Positions 55,598 to 64,000 of a stretch of DNA of 64,000 bases are shown in pieces (position 1 is the first letter of the stretch; each line of letters begins with the position of its first letter). Location of the stretch: positions 22,272 through 86,271 of the forward strand of contig JAFISE010000127.1 in assembly GCA_022560025.1 (NCBI GenBank), read 5' to 3'. The position numbers and the translations under genes are program-made. This stretch comes from Stagonosporopsis chrysanthemi (lineage: Eukaryota > Ascomycota > Dothideomycetes > Pleosporales > Didymellaceae). The notes under the pieces are model-generated. The model was not told where the DNA came from, made no database searches, and worked only from the letters and a program-made list of their open reading frames with translations.

Positions 55598-55642
55598 TTC
55601 GCGTGCACGAGATGAAAACGTGCACGAGGTGCACGGACACTG
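55598..55642 (-). repeat. right terminal inverted repeat of transposon copy 2
   Basis: The partner arm of 53542-53586 with one C/T mismatch, followed by TA. Confidence 0.9.
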
Positions 55643-56872
55643 TAAGGCACTAGCCTGCCGTGCGCTAGTGTCAACCCTGAGGCAAGCGCCACGTAGGCAT
55701 ACATAGACGAGCACCAGGCTGAGCATGTCACTCCGCACTACCTTGATGAATCGAAGAAGCAACTGACTTATCTTGAATTCTAACGCGAGCTCTTGTGTAG
55801 TTTGCCTCATCTGTCCTTGCTGAAGATGACAACGAAGCGCAGGTACTTAGCGCTGGCATGTTCTCCCGCGATATTGTCCCTGGAGATAGGTACCTCAACG
55901 CGAAAAACATCGGTGATCTGGGGCTTCTGGATAAGCAACGGCTAAATGATGATGTGCCAGATAAAATGTAAGCAGAAGGGACCCACGCAGTGGCATTGAG
56001 CTCTCGCAGTACATCGTATGACTGGACATTAACGAGATACACACGTATTACACACTCCTATACTTGATTCGGCACAGTAAAGGACTCCCTGGTGTAACAA
56101 AAAAGGAAGCTGGGTGTCTTGGTCGAACGTGAGTCTTTTCGAATCCTGTCGGAGACGTTAGGGTGCATCCAGGACGCGTGTATCTCGAAAAGCTTTACCA
56201 TAGCTGACTTTTGTAGGATCATTAGACCCACTTGCCCAGCGACGGCAATAAAATCTGAGCCGGTGTAGAGTTGACAGATGCCAAGAAAGCTCAGGCACGC
56301 CAGATCGCGAACGCTCACGCTTACCTTGGTGGTGGCTTCGTCTTAGCTAACATCCGGCCCCTCTTTGCCATCGTTCCAGAGCAGATGAGCACGAGGCCCA
56401 TATTTGAAGGAGAGCTTCGTGAAGTTCGGGCATTCATATGTGCGACCAAAGAAGAATCAAATCGTCGACCATCAGGAAGTACCCTTCGTCCAACATCAGG
56501 GACGCCTTCGACGGGGAAGACATGCTCTGAAGCCTGAGCCGAGGAGGGTTTCTCAATCAACAGGCGGGCTGAAGAACAGGACTGCTTGACGATATTCCTA
56601 GCGGTTATGTTTGTTGATATCGTGTCTTTGTTTGCGTCGACAGCATGGACGAGGATCTTCTCAGCGGGAGCGGTGTATCCTCTCAGGGTACGCGGTGATT
56701 GGCATCGTCAACCTGAAGCCGGGTGCGGTCGACAGAGACTTTGCTAGAGGTGGGCCGAGAAGGAGACGGCATACGAACCACCAGATACCAAGCAAGCAGC
56801 AACACTTACAGCACATTGCAGAGGATATAATGAGACAAAACGCCTCATATTCCATCAAGGCAATGACAACAA
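55643..56872. other. 1.2-kb stretch with possible coding relics
   Basis: A plus-strand frame around 55823-55970 (MFSRDIVPGDRYLN and KNIGDLGLLDKQRLNDDVP) ends at a donor-like GTAAGC, and another at 56271-56537 (AHAYLGGGFVLANIRPLF, RPIFEGELREVRAFI) looks protein-like. I cannot link them to a known family or join them convincingly. They may be exons of an unrecognised gene or remnants of one. Confidence 0.25.
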
Positions 56873-56945
56873 GCCCGGCTGGCACAATCGGTAGCGCGTG
56901 AGACTCTTAATCTCAAGGTTGTGGGTTCGAGCCCCACGTCGGGCT
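56873..56945 (+). tRNA. tRNA-Lys (anticodon CUU)
   Basis: A 73-nt cloverleaf without an intron. The acceptor arm is 5' GCCCGGC with 3' GTCGGGC and discriminator T. The D-arm block GGCACAATCGGTAGCGC holds the A box. The anticodon stem TGAGA/TCTCA encloses the loop CTCTTAA with CTT at positions 34-36. The T-arm B box reads GGGTTCGAGCCCC. It decodes AAG. A T-run follows at 56949. Confidence 0.95.
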
Positions 56946-56948
56946 TTC

Positions 56949-56953
56949 TTTTT
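56949..56953 (+). terminator. RNA polymerase III terminator of tRNA-Lys
   Basis: A run of five T residues just after the tRNA 3' end, preceded by TTTC. Confidence 0.7.
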
Positions 56954-57539
56954 GTCTTGGAAGCGAAGGATTTGCTCTTCTGGTTGTTGAGATATGGGTG
57001 GTTGAAGTTTTTTGCTGGTGCCGTTGCAGTGAAGGCGCTAGCACATTTCCGGCAATGCACGTGCCTCAACGTGCCTAGCGCACAACGTGGCCCGCTATTA
57101 ATCACGACTTCCTCCGCTCTGCTGCGTATCCTCGTTTCCACGTACTCATTAGTTCCGTAGTACATTTGCTTGAGGTTTCGTGTTGTAGCGATACTGTACA
57201 GCGTAGCTTTCTTCTAGGTCATCTTCACGAATCTCGTGCCATCACGTGCTGTCGTAGCCATCTATGGGAGGCCAACACCACGCACGATGCACATCAAGAC
57301 ACAACGAAGGCAACACAAAGTGTATCTCCTAGGGTCTACTCATGAACAGTCTGAATGGAATTTGATTAATGTGCTTGTTGATCCCCCGATCCTCCGAAAA
57401 ATGAGCTCCTGCACTGCGCTTCGGCTCGGCACCCAGTAGAGAGGGCAGTAGCCACCCCATGGCAGAATATCGCAGCTACCACTGACCCTGCGTACCTACC
57501 TGCTTCTTGGCCGCAACACCTTATCGCGCGATTTTGCGG
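56954..57539. other. intergenic
   Basis: About 590 bp between tRNA-Lys and the RING gene. No gene is supported. Confidence 0.5.
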
Positions 57540-58121
57540 CTATTCAATTGCCGACTCTGGCTTTGCATCACCATCCTCATCGCCATCCTCCGTGTCGAGA
57601 TCCTCCTCGTCCTCCATATCAAAGTCCTCATCGTCTCCGCTCTCCATCCACTCATCATCCTCAATCGGGTCGTGCAGGCGCGACTGCCCCTTTGCCTTCA
57701 TCTTCTCCAGGCCCTCCTCATGAGTGCGTCTCAGCTGCGCACGCTCGCGCTCTTGCTTCTCCATCAGACGAGCGATCGCCGACATGGCGTGCGCCTCGCC
57801 AAACTCACTTCGCAAGATGTACAGCAGCTTGGTGATGTCTGACTGGCTGATTGAGCGGCCGCTCGCCTCAAAGAGCATGCGCTTGCAGGTTGGGCAAGAG
57901 CTGCCGGTGTCCAGCCACGCTGCCAGACACTCTTGGCCGTGCATGTGGCCGCACACGCTGATTCTCACTGCTTGATGGTGCACGTGCGTAGGTAGCGTGT
58001 AGATGTTGACGTTGAGAGGGTCCTTGCAGATGTAGCAGTCCTGGTACATGTGCGCGGCGGAAGGTGCGACCTGCTCGATGCCTAGCTGCATGAACGCAGC
58101 TTTGCTCGCGAAGATGGTCAT
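57540..58121 (-). CDS. RING-finger protein (putative E3 ubiquitin ligase)
   Basis: I place the start at the ATG at 58121 (MTIFASKAAFMQL), giving 193 residues. The frame stays open to 58478, but the extra 119 residues look like leader sequence. The RING spans about residues 28-80: DCYICKDPLNV, then RISVCGHMHGQECLAAWL and SSCPTCKRML, giving a RING-H2-like C-X2-C...C-X-H...C-X2-C pattern for two zinc ions. A helix rich in Arg/Glu (MEKQERERAQLRRTHEEGLEKM) follows, and the end is strongly acidic (Asp/Glu repeats). RING proteins usually transfer ubiquitin from E2 enzymes; the target is unknown. Confidence 0.82.
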   Translation of the reverse strand: MTIFASKAAFMQLGIEQVAPSAAHMYQDCYICKDPLNVNIYTLPTHVHHQAVRISVCGHMHGQECLAAWLDTGSSCPTCKRMLFEASGRSISQSDITKLLYILRSEFGEAHAMSAIARLMEKQERERAQLRRTHEEGLEKMKAKGQSRLHDPIEDDEWMESGDDEDFDMEDEEDLDTEDGDEDGDAKPESAIE

Positions 58122-59384
58122 TAGTTCGACGGTGGTTTCGTCGACTCGATTGGTCTGGCGCTGGTGATATTTCAGAACGAGTGTTTCTCGCGGTGAATTT
58201 CTGGGTCGTGCGAAGTTGGCGTGAGTCGGGTGGGTAGAGAGGAAGGAGCGACTTATACAGGTGAAGGTCGAGTGAAAGTTCGAGCGAGAAAAAATATGAG
58301 GTGAGTCCCGGCGAAGTAAAACAAACAGTCTGAATATTTGGGGCCACCTAGCTACCATCGCAATTATCTTTTGAGGAGTGATCAGGCAGGTCAACCACGG
58401 TTCTTTTACGGTCTCAGGGATCCTGTTCGGAGGGAACACCCTTTTGCGCAGCTTTGCCATGAACTTCCTCCAAGACATTGGATCCGTCCATCTCTTGTGT
58501 TGGTGACCGGGCTTGCGAGTGGATCAGTTTTTATGGCAGGCTCCTTACATCTCTCTGCATCCCCGCTGAGGTTGACCTGGACACCTCTCACTGCGGCATC
58601 GGTGAGTACACTCGTTGTCGTATGGCGAGATGTCGCTCCTCAAAGACTCGCTCTCTGAGGCACTCGAATGCTGCTCATTGTGATTGACATCGTCGGCGGC
58701 AGCTATTTCCTCTTCTTTCTACTGGACGTTGTTCACATGAAATATCTTGTTGCCACTACTGCTCGTCCTCATCAAATTCTTCGCAATGACCATCCAGCTG
58801 GGCATCACCTCCGGACGTATTGAGATCCTGGTATGATTACTGCGACTTATGATGCACACGCGAGCGATCTAGTACTGCCATGCCCTTACCCCTCCGAAGA
58901 CGATATGCTGAAGCGGTAGCTTTCCGCGATAACTTGGCCAGTTCGCTGTGAGCATCCTTGCCTGCGTACGCACGCGCAGGAAGCTGGAGAAAGCCACTAA
59001 CACAGGCCACCATTGATGTTTTTGGGACGCCTTCAAGTTGAATAGAAAACTGCGAACCTAATCGTGTACGTGCGATGATGAGAGATGCGACGTGGACACT
59101 CCAGCAACGCAGCTCCAACACCAAACAAGGCAATTAGGGCCGCGCCGACATCGCTCATTCCTCCCGCTGAATGTCTGGGCAAGCACAACGCCATCACCAT
59201 CATCGACTTCATCTCCCATCATCACCAATCATATACATCTCCGCCCTATCTTATCAGATCCAGATCCAGATCCAGATCCTGACCCGCAGACAGCGCACCA
59301 CATTGCATAGGCATTGCAGCCTCACTCCCGAAAAGAAAGAAAGAAATTCCCCAGCCAGGTTTAGCGCGACAGAACAGCCATCGA
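58122..59384. other. intergenic between divergent genes
   Basis: About 1.26 kb. Frames at 58338-58658 and 58837-59133 show no domain. A CAGATC hexamer array lies at 59255-59278. No gene is supported. Confidence 0.45.
59255..59278 (+). repeat. CAGATC hexanucleotide array
   Basis: Four uninterrupted copies of CAGATC in the leader/promoter of the GNAT gene. Confidence 0.85.
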
Positions 59385-60161
59385 ATGGCGACGCTGCACA
59401 CCCACACTTTTGCAGCAGCTGCAGCCCTAGGCCGGGCGCCCAATTGCACCACAGACACAACCCCAGGTCCAAATCCAATGCAAAGACACACTTCCACTTC
59501 CACCACCACCACCACCACCACCACCCATGCTGCCCCACCTCCAGCATGGACCATAGAAGCCGTCACCCGCTGCAACTTGGCCGAAGCCTCGCGCTTCGTG
59601 AACGCGTCGCGGCGCGAGCTGTTCCCCTCGCTGGGCCACGATGCGCTGCTGGACGACGCGCGGGTTCTGGAGGGGGGCTGTGTGCTGGTTGCGCGGAGCA
59701 GCGGTGGGAGGGTCGTGGCCGCGATAGCGTACACGCCGTTTGACTACCGGTTTGCGCACCTGCCGTTCCCGTTGGGATCTTCCTCTTCCTCTTCCTCTTC
59801 CTCTTCCTCTACTACTGCTACTACTCCTCCGTCCTCGGCCAACTCGTCCTCGTCGTCCTTGCACACATCTGCCTTTGGAGAAGAACGGCCCTGTAAAACC
59901 GTGGAAGTCGTCCGGTTGTTTGTTCTCCCCCAGTACCGGCGGCATGGCCTTGCTGCGGCTTTGTTCAAGTCCCTGCGGACCCATGCTGTAGGATCAGGAG
60001 CCCAATGCATGTACCTGCATACGCATCCGTTCCTTCCAGGTGCCATCCGTTTCTGGGAGAAACAAGGCTTCAGCCTCGTGTCTGTAGACGATCAGGATGA
60101 AGTCTGGCGCACTCATCACATGCAGATGATGCTCAGCGATACAAGCTCACTATCAACGTAA
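59385..60161 (+). CDS. GNAT-family N-acetyltransferase with low-complexity inserts
   Basis: A single exon of 258 residues from 59385; an in-frame ATG at 59478 is an alternative that would drop the first 31 residues. The GNAT fold is recognisable from WTIEAVTRCNLAEASRFVNA, VEVVRLFVLPQYRRHGLAAALFKSL (acetyl-CoA loop RRHGLA, matching R/Q-x-x-G-x-G/A) and AIRFWEKQGFSLVS. Two repeat-encoded inserts interrupt it: a Thr run from ACC repeats near residue 40, and a Ser run encoded by TCTTCC repeats (59779-59810) between beta strands. The substrate is unknown. Length changes in these runs would be expected between strains. Confidence 0.82.
   Translation: MATLHTHTFAAAAALGRAPNCTTDTTPGPNPMQRHTSTSTTTTTTTTHAAPPPAWTIEAVTRCNLAEASRFVNASRRELFPSLGHDALLDDARVLEGGCVLVARSSGGRVVAAIAYTPFDYRFAHLPFPLGSSSSSSSSSSSTTATTPPSSANSSSSSLHTSAFGEERPCKTVEVVRLFVLPQYRRHGLAAALFKSLRTHAVGSGAQCMYLHTHPFLPGAIRFWEKQGFSLVSVDDQDEVWRTHHMQMMLSDTSSLST
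59779..59810 (+). repeat. TCTTCC repeat inside the GNAT gene
   Basis: Five copies of TCTTCC and a partial unit, read in frame as a poly-Ser run. Confidence 0.85.
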
Positions 60162-60296
60162 CGAGCAGCTCAGAGATTCGCAACATATGCTGCATGTAAA
60201 ATGCTCGCTAATGGTATAATGTACTGCTGCTGCTGTTGTAGACTACACCACAATATCTATATCTCACAATGGCGATGCAGCCACGACACTGCGCAT

Positions 60297-62678
60297 TCAC
60301 ATGTGCCTTTCAATCCTTCCGATCCTGGGAGGCGTCTCATCCATGACATCGCCCTGTTGCGTCTCGTCGTATCGTGTCCTCACAGACTCGAATTCCTGTC
60401 TCATCATCTCCATCTCAGCCTCCCCTGAATTCTCCTGGTCCTGCAGACGCGGATCCATACGAGGAGGTCGTCGGCTCGCATTACCTTGAGTTGGGGACAG
60501 CGTGGCACGTGGGCGTGGGGCGGTGCGTGGTGGCATCCTGGCTGGCGCTGCTGGCAAAGGGCTGCTCTGCAACTCATTGTTGCGCCGAGCTGGTGGAAAT
60601 CGAGGTGCGTCGTCTTGCGGTCGACTTTGTCTGTGCTAATCAGTACTCTGATCACGACATCTGAGACTGCGCTACGGCTTCGAGAGCAAGGCATAAGCCC
60701 TGGCCACGGAAAAGAACAAGACGAGATCAACCTACCTGATTTGGGCGGCATTATTCATCTGCTCGAAGGCTGATACTTGGTCTTGCACTTGCGATGCTCG
60801 ACCAGTTCGTGGTCTTTGAGCCGAAGAGCTCACAGGCGCATTTTCGCTGGACCGTTGGCTGCTTCGACCTCCATGTGCGCTTCGTGGCAACGATGGCGCA
60901 GCGTAGTTGGTGGCAGGAACAGGTTGAGCAGAAAAAGACCGTGCCATGGGGGCGTATGGTTGACCTACGTTGGCAGACACTCCGCGCGTATAGGGGTCAT
61001 CGGCAATAGGCATGGGTGGGGTGAATGCTGCCATTGGCGGAGCCATCATGGCTGGAGGTTGACCGTATCCGCCAGGAGACAGTCCGTACCCGAATGGCTG
61101 GGAGCCATATGTGAATGGCTGTGGACCATACGCGTATTGATGCTGACTGTATGAGCTCGTCGCCGCACCTGCGTAGGGACGAGCCGGGTGTCCAGCTCCA
61201 AGGTAACCACCTCGCTGATGATATGCTTGATGTCCCCCGAGACGTTGCGACTCCCTTCCAATGTGAGCGGTCAGCGCTTCCAAAGGCGAGACACGATTCT
61301 GCATGGCAGCCGTGACAGCATTAGGGTGAATCCCAGGACTGACACTATCTTGGCTTACCCGATGATGGATTGCTGGCTGATATCGGGCTCCAAAATTGAC
61401 GGCAGGCTGGCGGGCATACGGCTCTGCCGGTAGAGGTGAGGTACCAAACATAGCTGGCGCTGGCGACGAAGCCGAGGTTGGATCAACGAGAGCTTGCGCT
61501 TCTGAAAGCCGGACTGATTGATACGTGCCACGGCTGGCCTCCCTTGAATGTGCGACTCCATCATAACCCTGCACAGGAAGCTCGCCACTCGAATGTCGGG
61601 TCTCAGGGAGCTCGTAATATGAGTAAGCCAAGCTTGCATTCGACATCTCACTGCTATGCTGCCTTGGCTGCGTGTTCCTAACGTTCGATGTAAGCTCAGA
61701 GGCGGGTGTGGTAGGGCTCCAGAAGACATCTTCGCCCACAAAAGGACGCGAGGCATTGGGCGTTGGCGTAAAGAGACGGGCAGGTGGAGCATCAGTGGAA
61801 GACTGGCTTCGCGAATGGAGCCGTGGCTGGTGAGTCCTGTGACGACGTGGCTCAGTGTGTGGAGCGACTGGTACCAGTTCTCGAAAGGTATAGTTGTGTG
61901 TGCCCCTTTCGAAGTAACCCTGCAGGTATCTCACGGGCTGGTCTTTGTCTGACTTGGCCGAGTCACCTTCTGGCTGATGAGCAGCCTGCGTATGGCGACA
62001 GGGTGACAGGGTGTTGAGTGATTCGTGGCCGACAGACCGAGTGCGTTTCCCTCGAGAACGACTAGCTCCGCCTCGCATGCTTGCCGGAGTGGCTGCGGGG
62101 CCAGGCTGAGGTATTGATGAGGGTTCTGCAGCAGAGTCCTGGCATGGCCTGCCTCGACCAGGAGTGGCTGGAGTAGCCGAGGAACTCGCTGTTTTGACAG
62201 AAGTTCCATCTGAATCATCGGCCTGTCCTTCCGGTGAAGATGCCGGCTCTCGTTCAGTCTCGAGGTCTCTGCGAGGTCGTGCAGGACTAAAAGGAAGTCG
62301 AGTGTTGTAGCGCGAAGATTCAAGCGCAGACTGTTCGAAATACGAGGGAACGCTGGTAGTATCTGATGAGCCTCGGGCATGGTGCGGCACTTCCAGCGTC
62401 TCGCCAGAGTCCTCAACATCATCGTCAACGTGTGCCATGGTCGCCTGCTGAGGGTGAGGTCTCAGTATAGGAATGTTGCCGAGATCAGTAATGGCATCCC
62501 TTACGAGCCGCTGCGCACCGGGCCTAAGCCTGGGCGGAGGAGGACGTCCACTGTTCCTTGCACGTCGTTGTGACGATGCCGCAGCGGCTCGGGCCTGCTG
62601 GCGTTGTGCCAGACGCCGGAACGTCTCGTCGACATCCTCAGGCGTCACGGTAAGTTCTGATGGGCTCAAGCGTAACAT
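60297..62678 (-). CDS. large disordered protein of unknown function
   Basis: Exons 62678-60736 and 60630-60297, with a 105-bp intron, giving 758 residues. The start is the ATG at 62678 (MLRLSPSELTVTPEDVDETF); the frame is open slightly further without another ATG. No catalytic domain is visible. The protein is Ser/Pro/Gln/Arg-rich, with a short helical N-terminus (VDETFRRLAQRQQARAA), a central Ser/Pro region, a Gly/Tyr/Gln-rich stretch (YAYGPQPFTYGSQPFGYG), a predicted helix VQDQVSAFEQMNNAAQI at the exon junction and an acidic C-terminal helix (QENSGEAEMEMMRQEFE). The low-complexity G/Y/Q segment resembles RNA-granule or scaffold proteins, but this is only a compositional comparison. Confidence 0.75.
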
Positions 62679-63010
62679 AGCGATCGAAGCAATCGACAAA
62701 AGGCGGACATGAAAATGCTACAGACCCAACCAGTCCAAAACGAAGAGGCATAGAGAGGATGTTGCGACGCTGAAGGTGCCGTGGCAGCAGAGAGACAACA
62801 GACTGCAGACGCTTGCCATGGTGACGGACGGCCATTGCTATCATGGTAGTGTTTTTGGAAAGTGTGCATGAAGACCACGAGAGCAGATTGATGTGCAGGA
62901 GCGTCCTGTAGCTACCGTAGGCGCGAGGCAAGTGCAAGTAATGTACATACCACGGCTTCTTAGACGAATTATGTTTGTTAGACGCTGTTTGTTCGCATGT
63001 ATATATAGCA

Positions 63011-63070
63011 GCATCAGTGGGCATCAGTGGGCATCAGTGGGCATCAGTAGGCATCAGTGGGCATCAGTGG
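63011..63070 (+). repeat. minisatellite, six copies of GCATCAGTGG
   Basis: Six head-to-tail decamers; the fourth copy reads GCATCAGTAG. It lies in a promoter-side intergenic region. Confidence 0.95.
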
Positions 63071-63397
63071 GCAATGTTTTGCAGAGTGCAGTGCTGGATC
63101 GGTCGTCCTGGCTCTTGTCGACCGATGGACTCTCGCAATGCAACTGCCCCCACCAGCCGGGCCAATCAGCAGCCAGCGTGGAGTGCAGTCTGGCCAAGAC
63201 GAGCGCATCTGGAAGCGCAGCATTGCAGGATGCAGGTGCTGTATTGGCCGTGCGTAACATGGCGCGAGCATCTGGCGGCGGTGCTGCACCAGGCGCACCA
63301 CAGGTTGCACAGGTGCTAGCGAGCGCGTCGAGGGAGCCACGCAGCCTCGACATGGCGGCACGCTTGGCAGACAGGACCACGGCCTGTCGATGTGGGC

Positions 63398-63465
63398 GAG
63401 GGGTGCTGGTGCTGGTGCTGGCGCGGTGCTGGCGCGGTGCTGGTGCTGTGCTGGTGCTGGCAGCT
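63398..63465 (+). repeat. imperfect GGTGCT/GGCGC repeat tract
   Basis: Irregular alternation of GGTGCT and GGCGC units over about 70 bp, a slippage-prone microsatellite-like tract. Confidence 0.7.
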
Positions 63466-63756
63466 GAGGCCGTTGCAGCGGTGGGTTTTGCCGTGGCCGA
63501 GCGGGCATGGGTGGACGTCAAGCGCGCCGCGTCACGGGTCTGCCATCCTCACCTCCAGGCCGCTGCAGCTGTCCCGTATATTGGCCGCGGGGCGTTCGCA
63601 TGTCCATGTCCCTCGCACCCGGCACCGCTCCTGCCCGCTGATCTCCCTGTCCCCGACGTGCTGCGGGCGTTCCCGAGGCTGCCAGAGCCTGAAGCGCTGC
63701 CCGCTGCCCGCTGCCCGCTCACCGCCAGAGCTGCCCAGCTGCCAGAGGCTGCCACG

Positions 63757-64000
63757 ATGAATGGCGACCTGAGCCTGTCGCAGACCCTCGGCGGCCTGCG
63801 CATCGCGAACCCCGACGAGGACGGCCCTGCCTCGCCGCCTGCCCAGTCGCCGCCGCCCACCGCGAGCAGCGGCAGCACCGTGACGGGCCAGCCGCAGCGT
63901 ACGGCCGACACGCCCGACCTGCCCGCCCACGACTACGCCCACGACTACGCCCACGACCATGCCGCTGCCGACCCGCTGCCGTCGCCCGCCTTGTCGCGCG
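63757..64000 (+). CDS. 5' end of an unidentified gene (runs off the window)
   Basis: An ATG at 63757 opens a frame with no stop to the window edge (81 codons): MNGDLSLSQTLGGLRIANPD, then Pro/Ser/Ala-rich sequence and a repeated HDYAHDYAHDH motif. The first 20 residues look conserved (hydrophobic spacing, no low complexity), which is why I treat it as a real start. Codon use is strongly GC-ending, as in the housekeeping genes here. The domain that would identify it lies beyond the window. Confidence 0.6.
   Translation, partial: MNGDLSLSQTLGGLRIANPDEDGPASPPAQSPPPTASSGSTVTGQPQRTADTPDLPAHDYAHDYAHDHAAADPLPSPALSR

Larger units (their letters stand above)
53542..55642 (-). mobile_element. Tc1/mariner-pogo DNA transposon, copy 2, inactivated
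   Basis: A complete element of 2,101 bp, same length and orientation as copy 1. Terminal inverted repeats of about 45 bp (53542-53586 and 55598-55642, one mismatch) start CAGTGTCCGTGCACCTCGTG and are flanked by TA (53540-53541 and 55643-55644). The transposase interior is clearly homologous to copy 1, but the outermost TIR bases differ between copies. The near-identical arms show a younger or less mutated copy at the ends, yet the gene carries several stops. Confidence 0.93.
62679..63756. other. intergenic with tandem repeats, between divergent genes
   Basis: About 1.1 kb. It contains a 10-bp minisatellite (63011-63070) and a GGTGCT-type repeat tract (about 63398-63465). Frames on the minus strand at 63044-63960 come from these repeats and GC-rich sequence. 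No gene is supported before 63757. Confidence 0.5.

Noticed and set aside
366..55642. Two same-orientation transposons bracketing about 51 kb as a composite mobile unit
   Set aside because: The interval contains core housekeeping genes (ISWI, GET3, TBP), each transposon has its own TA duplication, and their tips differ, so independent insertions are the simpler reading.
63011..63070. CRISPR-like repeat array
   Set aside because: Repeats are 10 bp with no spacers, in a eukaryotic genome; it is a minisatellite.
63044..63960. Minus-strand frames of 120-155 residues near the right edge
   Set aside because: They are translations of GC-rich tandem repeats and the antisense of the gene starting at 63757.

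Overview
This window reads as a piece of a filamentous ascomycete nuclear genome, most likely a Dothideomycete and plausibly Pleosporales. The evidence is many short spliceosomal introns (about 45-60 bp, GTRNGT donors, CTAAC-like branch sites), fungus-specific families (Dlt1, HET-domain proteins, fungal rhodopsin-domain membrane protein, GET3, ISWI, DUF2231) and mutated pogo-like DNA transposons whose damage looks like RIP (in-frame TAA/TAG, no net indels). The species cannot be named from sequence alone.

Layout. 0.4-2.5 kb: inactivated Tc1/mariner-pogo transposon copy 1. 3.4-4.8 kb: CCCH zinc-finger gene. 5.1-6.5 kb: interrupted rhodopsin-domain gene. 7.8-11.8 kb: an oxidoreductase patch (GMC oxidoreductase with an internal deletion, FAD monooxygenase, DUF5519 protein). 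12.3-13.4 kb: class II aldolase. 14.0-17.6 kb: ISWI chromatin remodeller. 18.2-19.4 kb: GET3 ATPase. 21.2-25.4 kb: secreted lipase, secreted amidase and DUF2231 membrane protein. 25.9-30.3 kb: CorA-like transporter and secreted S10 carboxypeptidase. 30.4-31.3 kb: HET relic. 32.7-33.1 kb: divergent ribosomal P1-like protein. 34.3-35.2 kb: second class II aldolase. 36.0-41.9 kb: histidine phosphatase, WBP2-like GRAM protein and peroxisomal thiolase. 42.2-47.7 kb: GH47 mannosidase, Dlt1 and TBP. 49.6-52.9 kb: HET gene with a premature stop and a broken secreted-protein gene. 53.5-55.6 kb: transposon copy 2. 56.9 kb: tRNA-Lys(CUU). 57.5-62.7 kb: RING protein, GNAT acetyltransferase and a large disordered protein. 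63.8 kb to the end: the start of another gene.

Housekeeping genes (ISWI, GET3, thiolase, GH47, Dlt1, TBP, tRNA-Lys) are interspersed with faster-evolving accessory genes (HET, rhodopsin-like, GMC, secreted hydrolases), several of them broken. There is no obvious biosynthetic cluster. I found no clearly new multi-gene system. The most unusual items are (i) two transposons with identical-length 1,884-nt transposase frames that share three nonsense codons while their outer TIR sequence differs, (ii) a ribosomal P1-like stalk protein lacking the Ala-rich hinge, (iii) a GMC oxidoreductase with a clean in-frame internal deletion, and (iv) a histidine phosphatase whose two catalytic halves lie more than 400 residues apart. 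Gene models were assembled by eye from reading frames, splice motifs and family conservation; splice positions are predictions.
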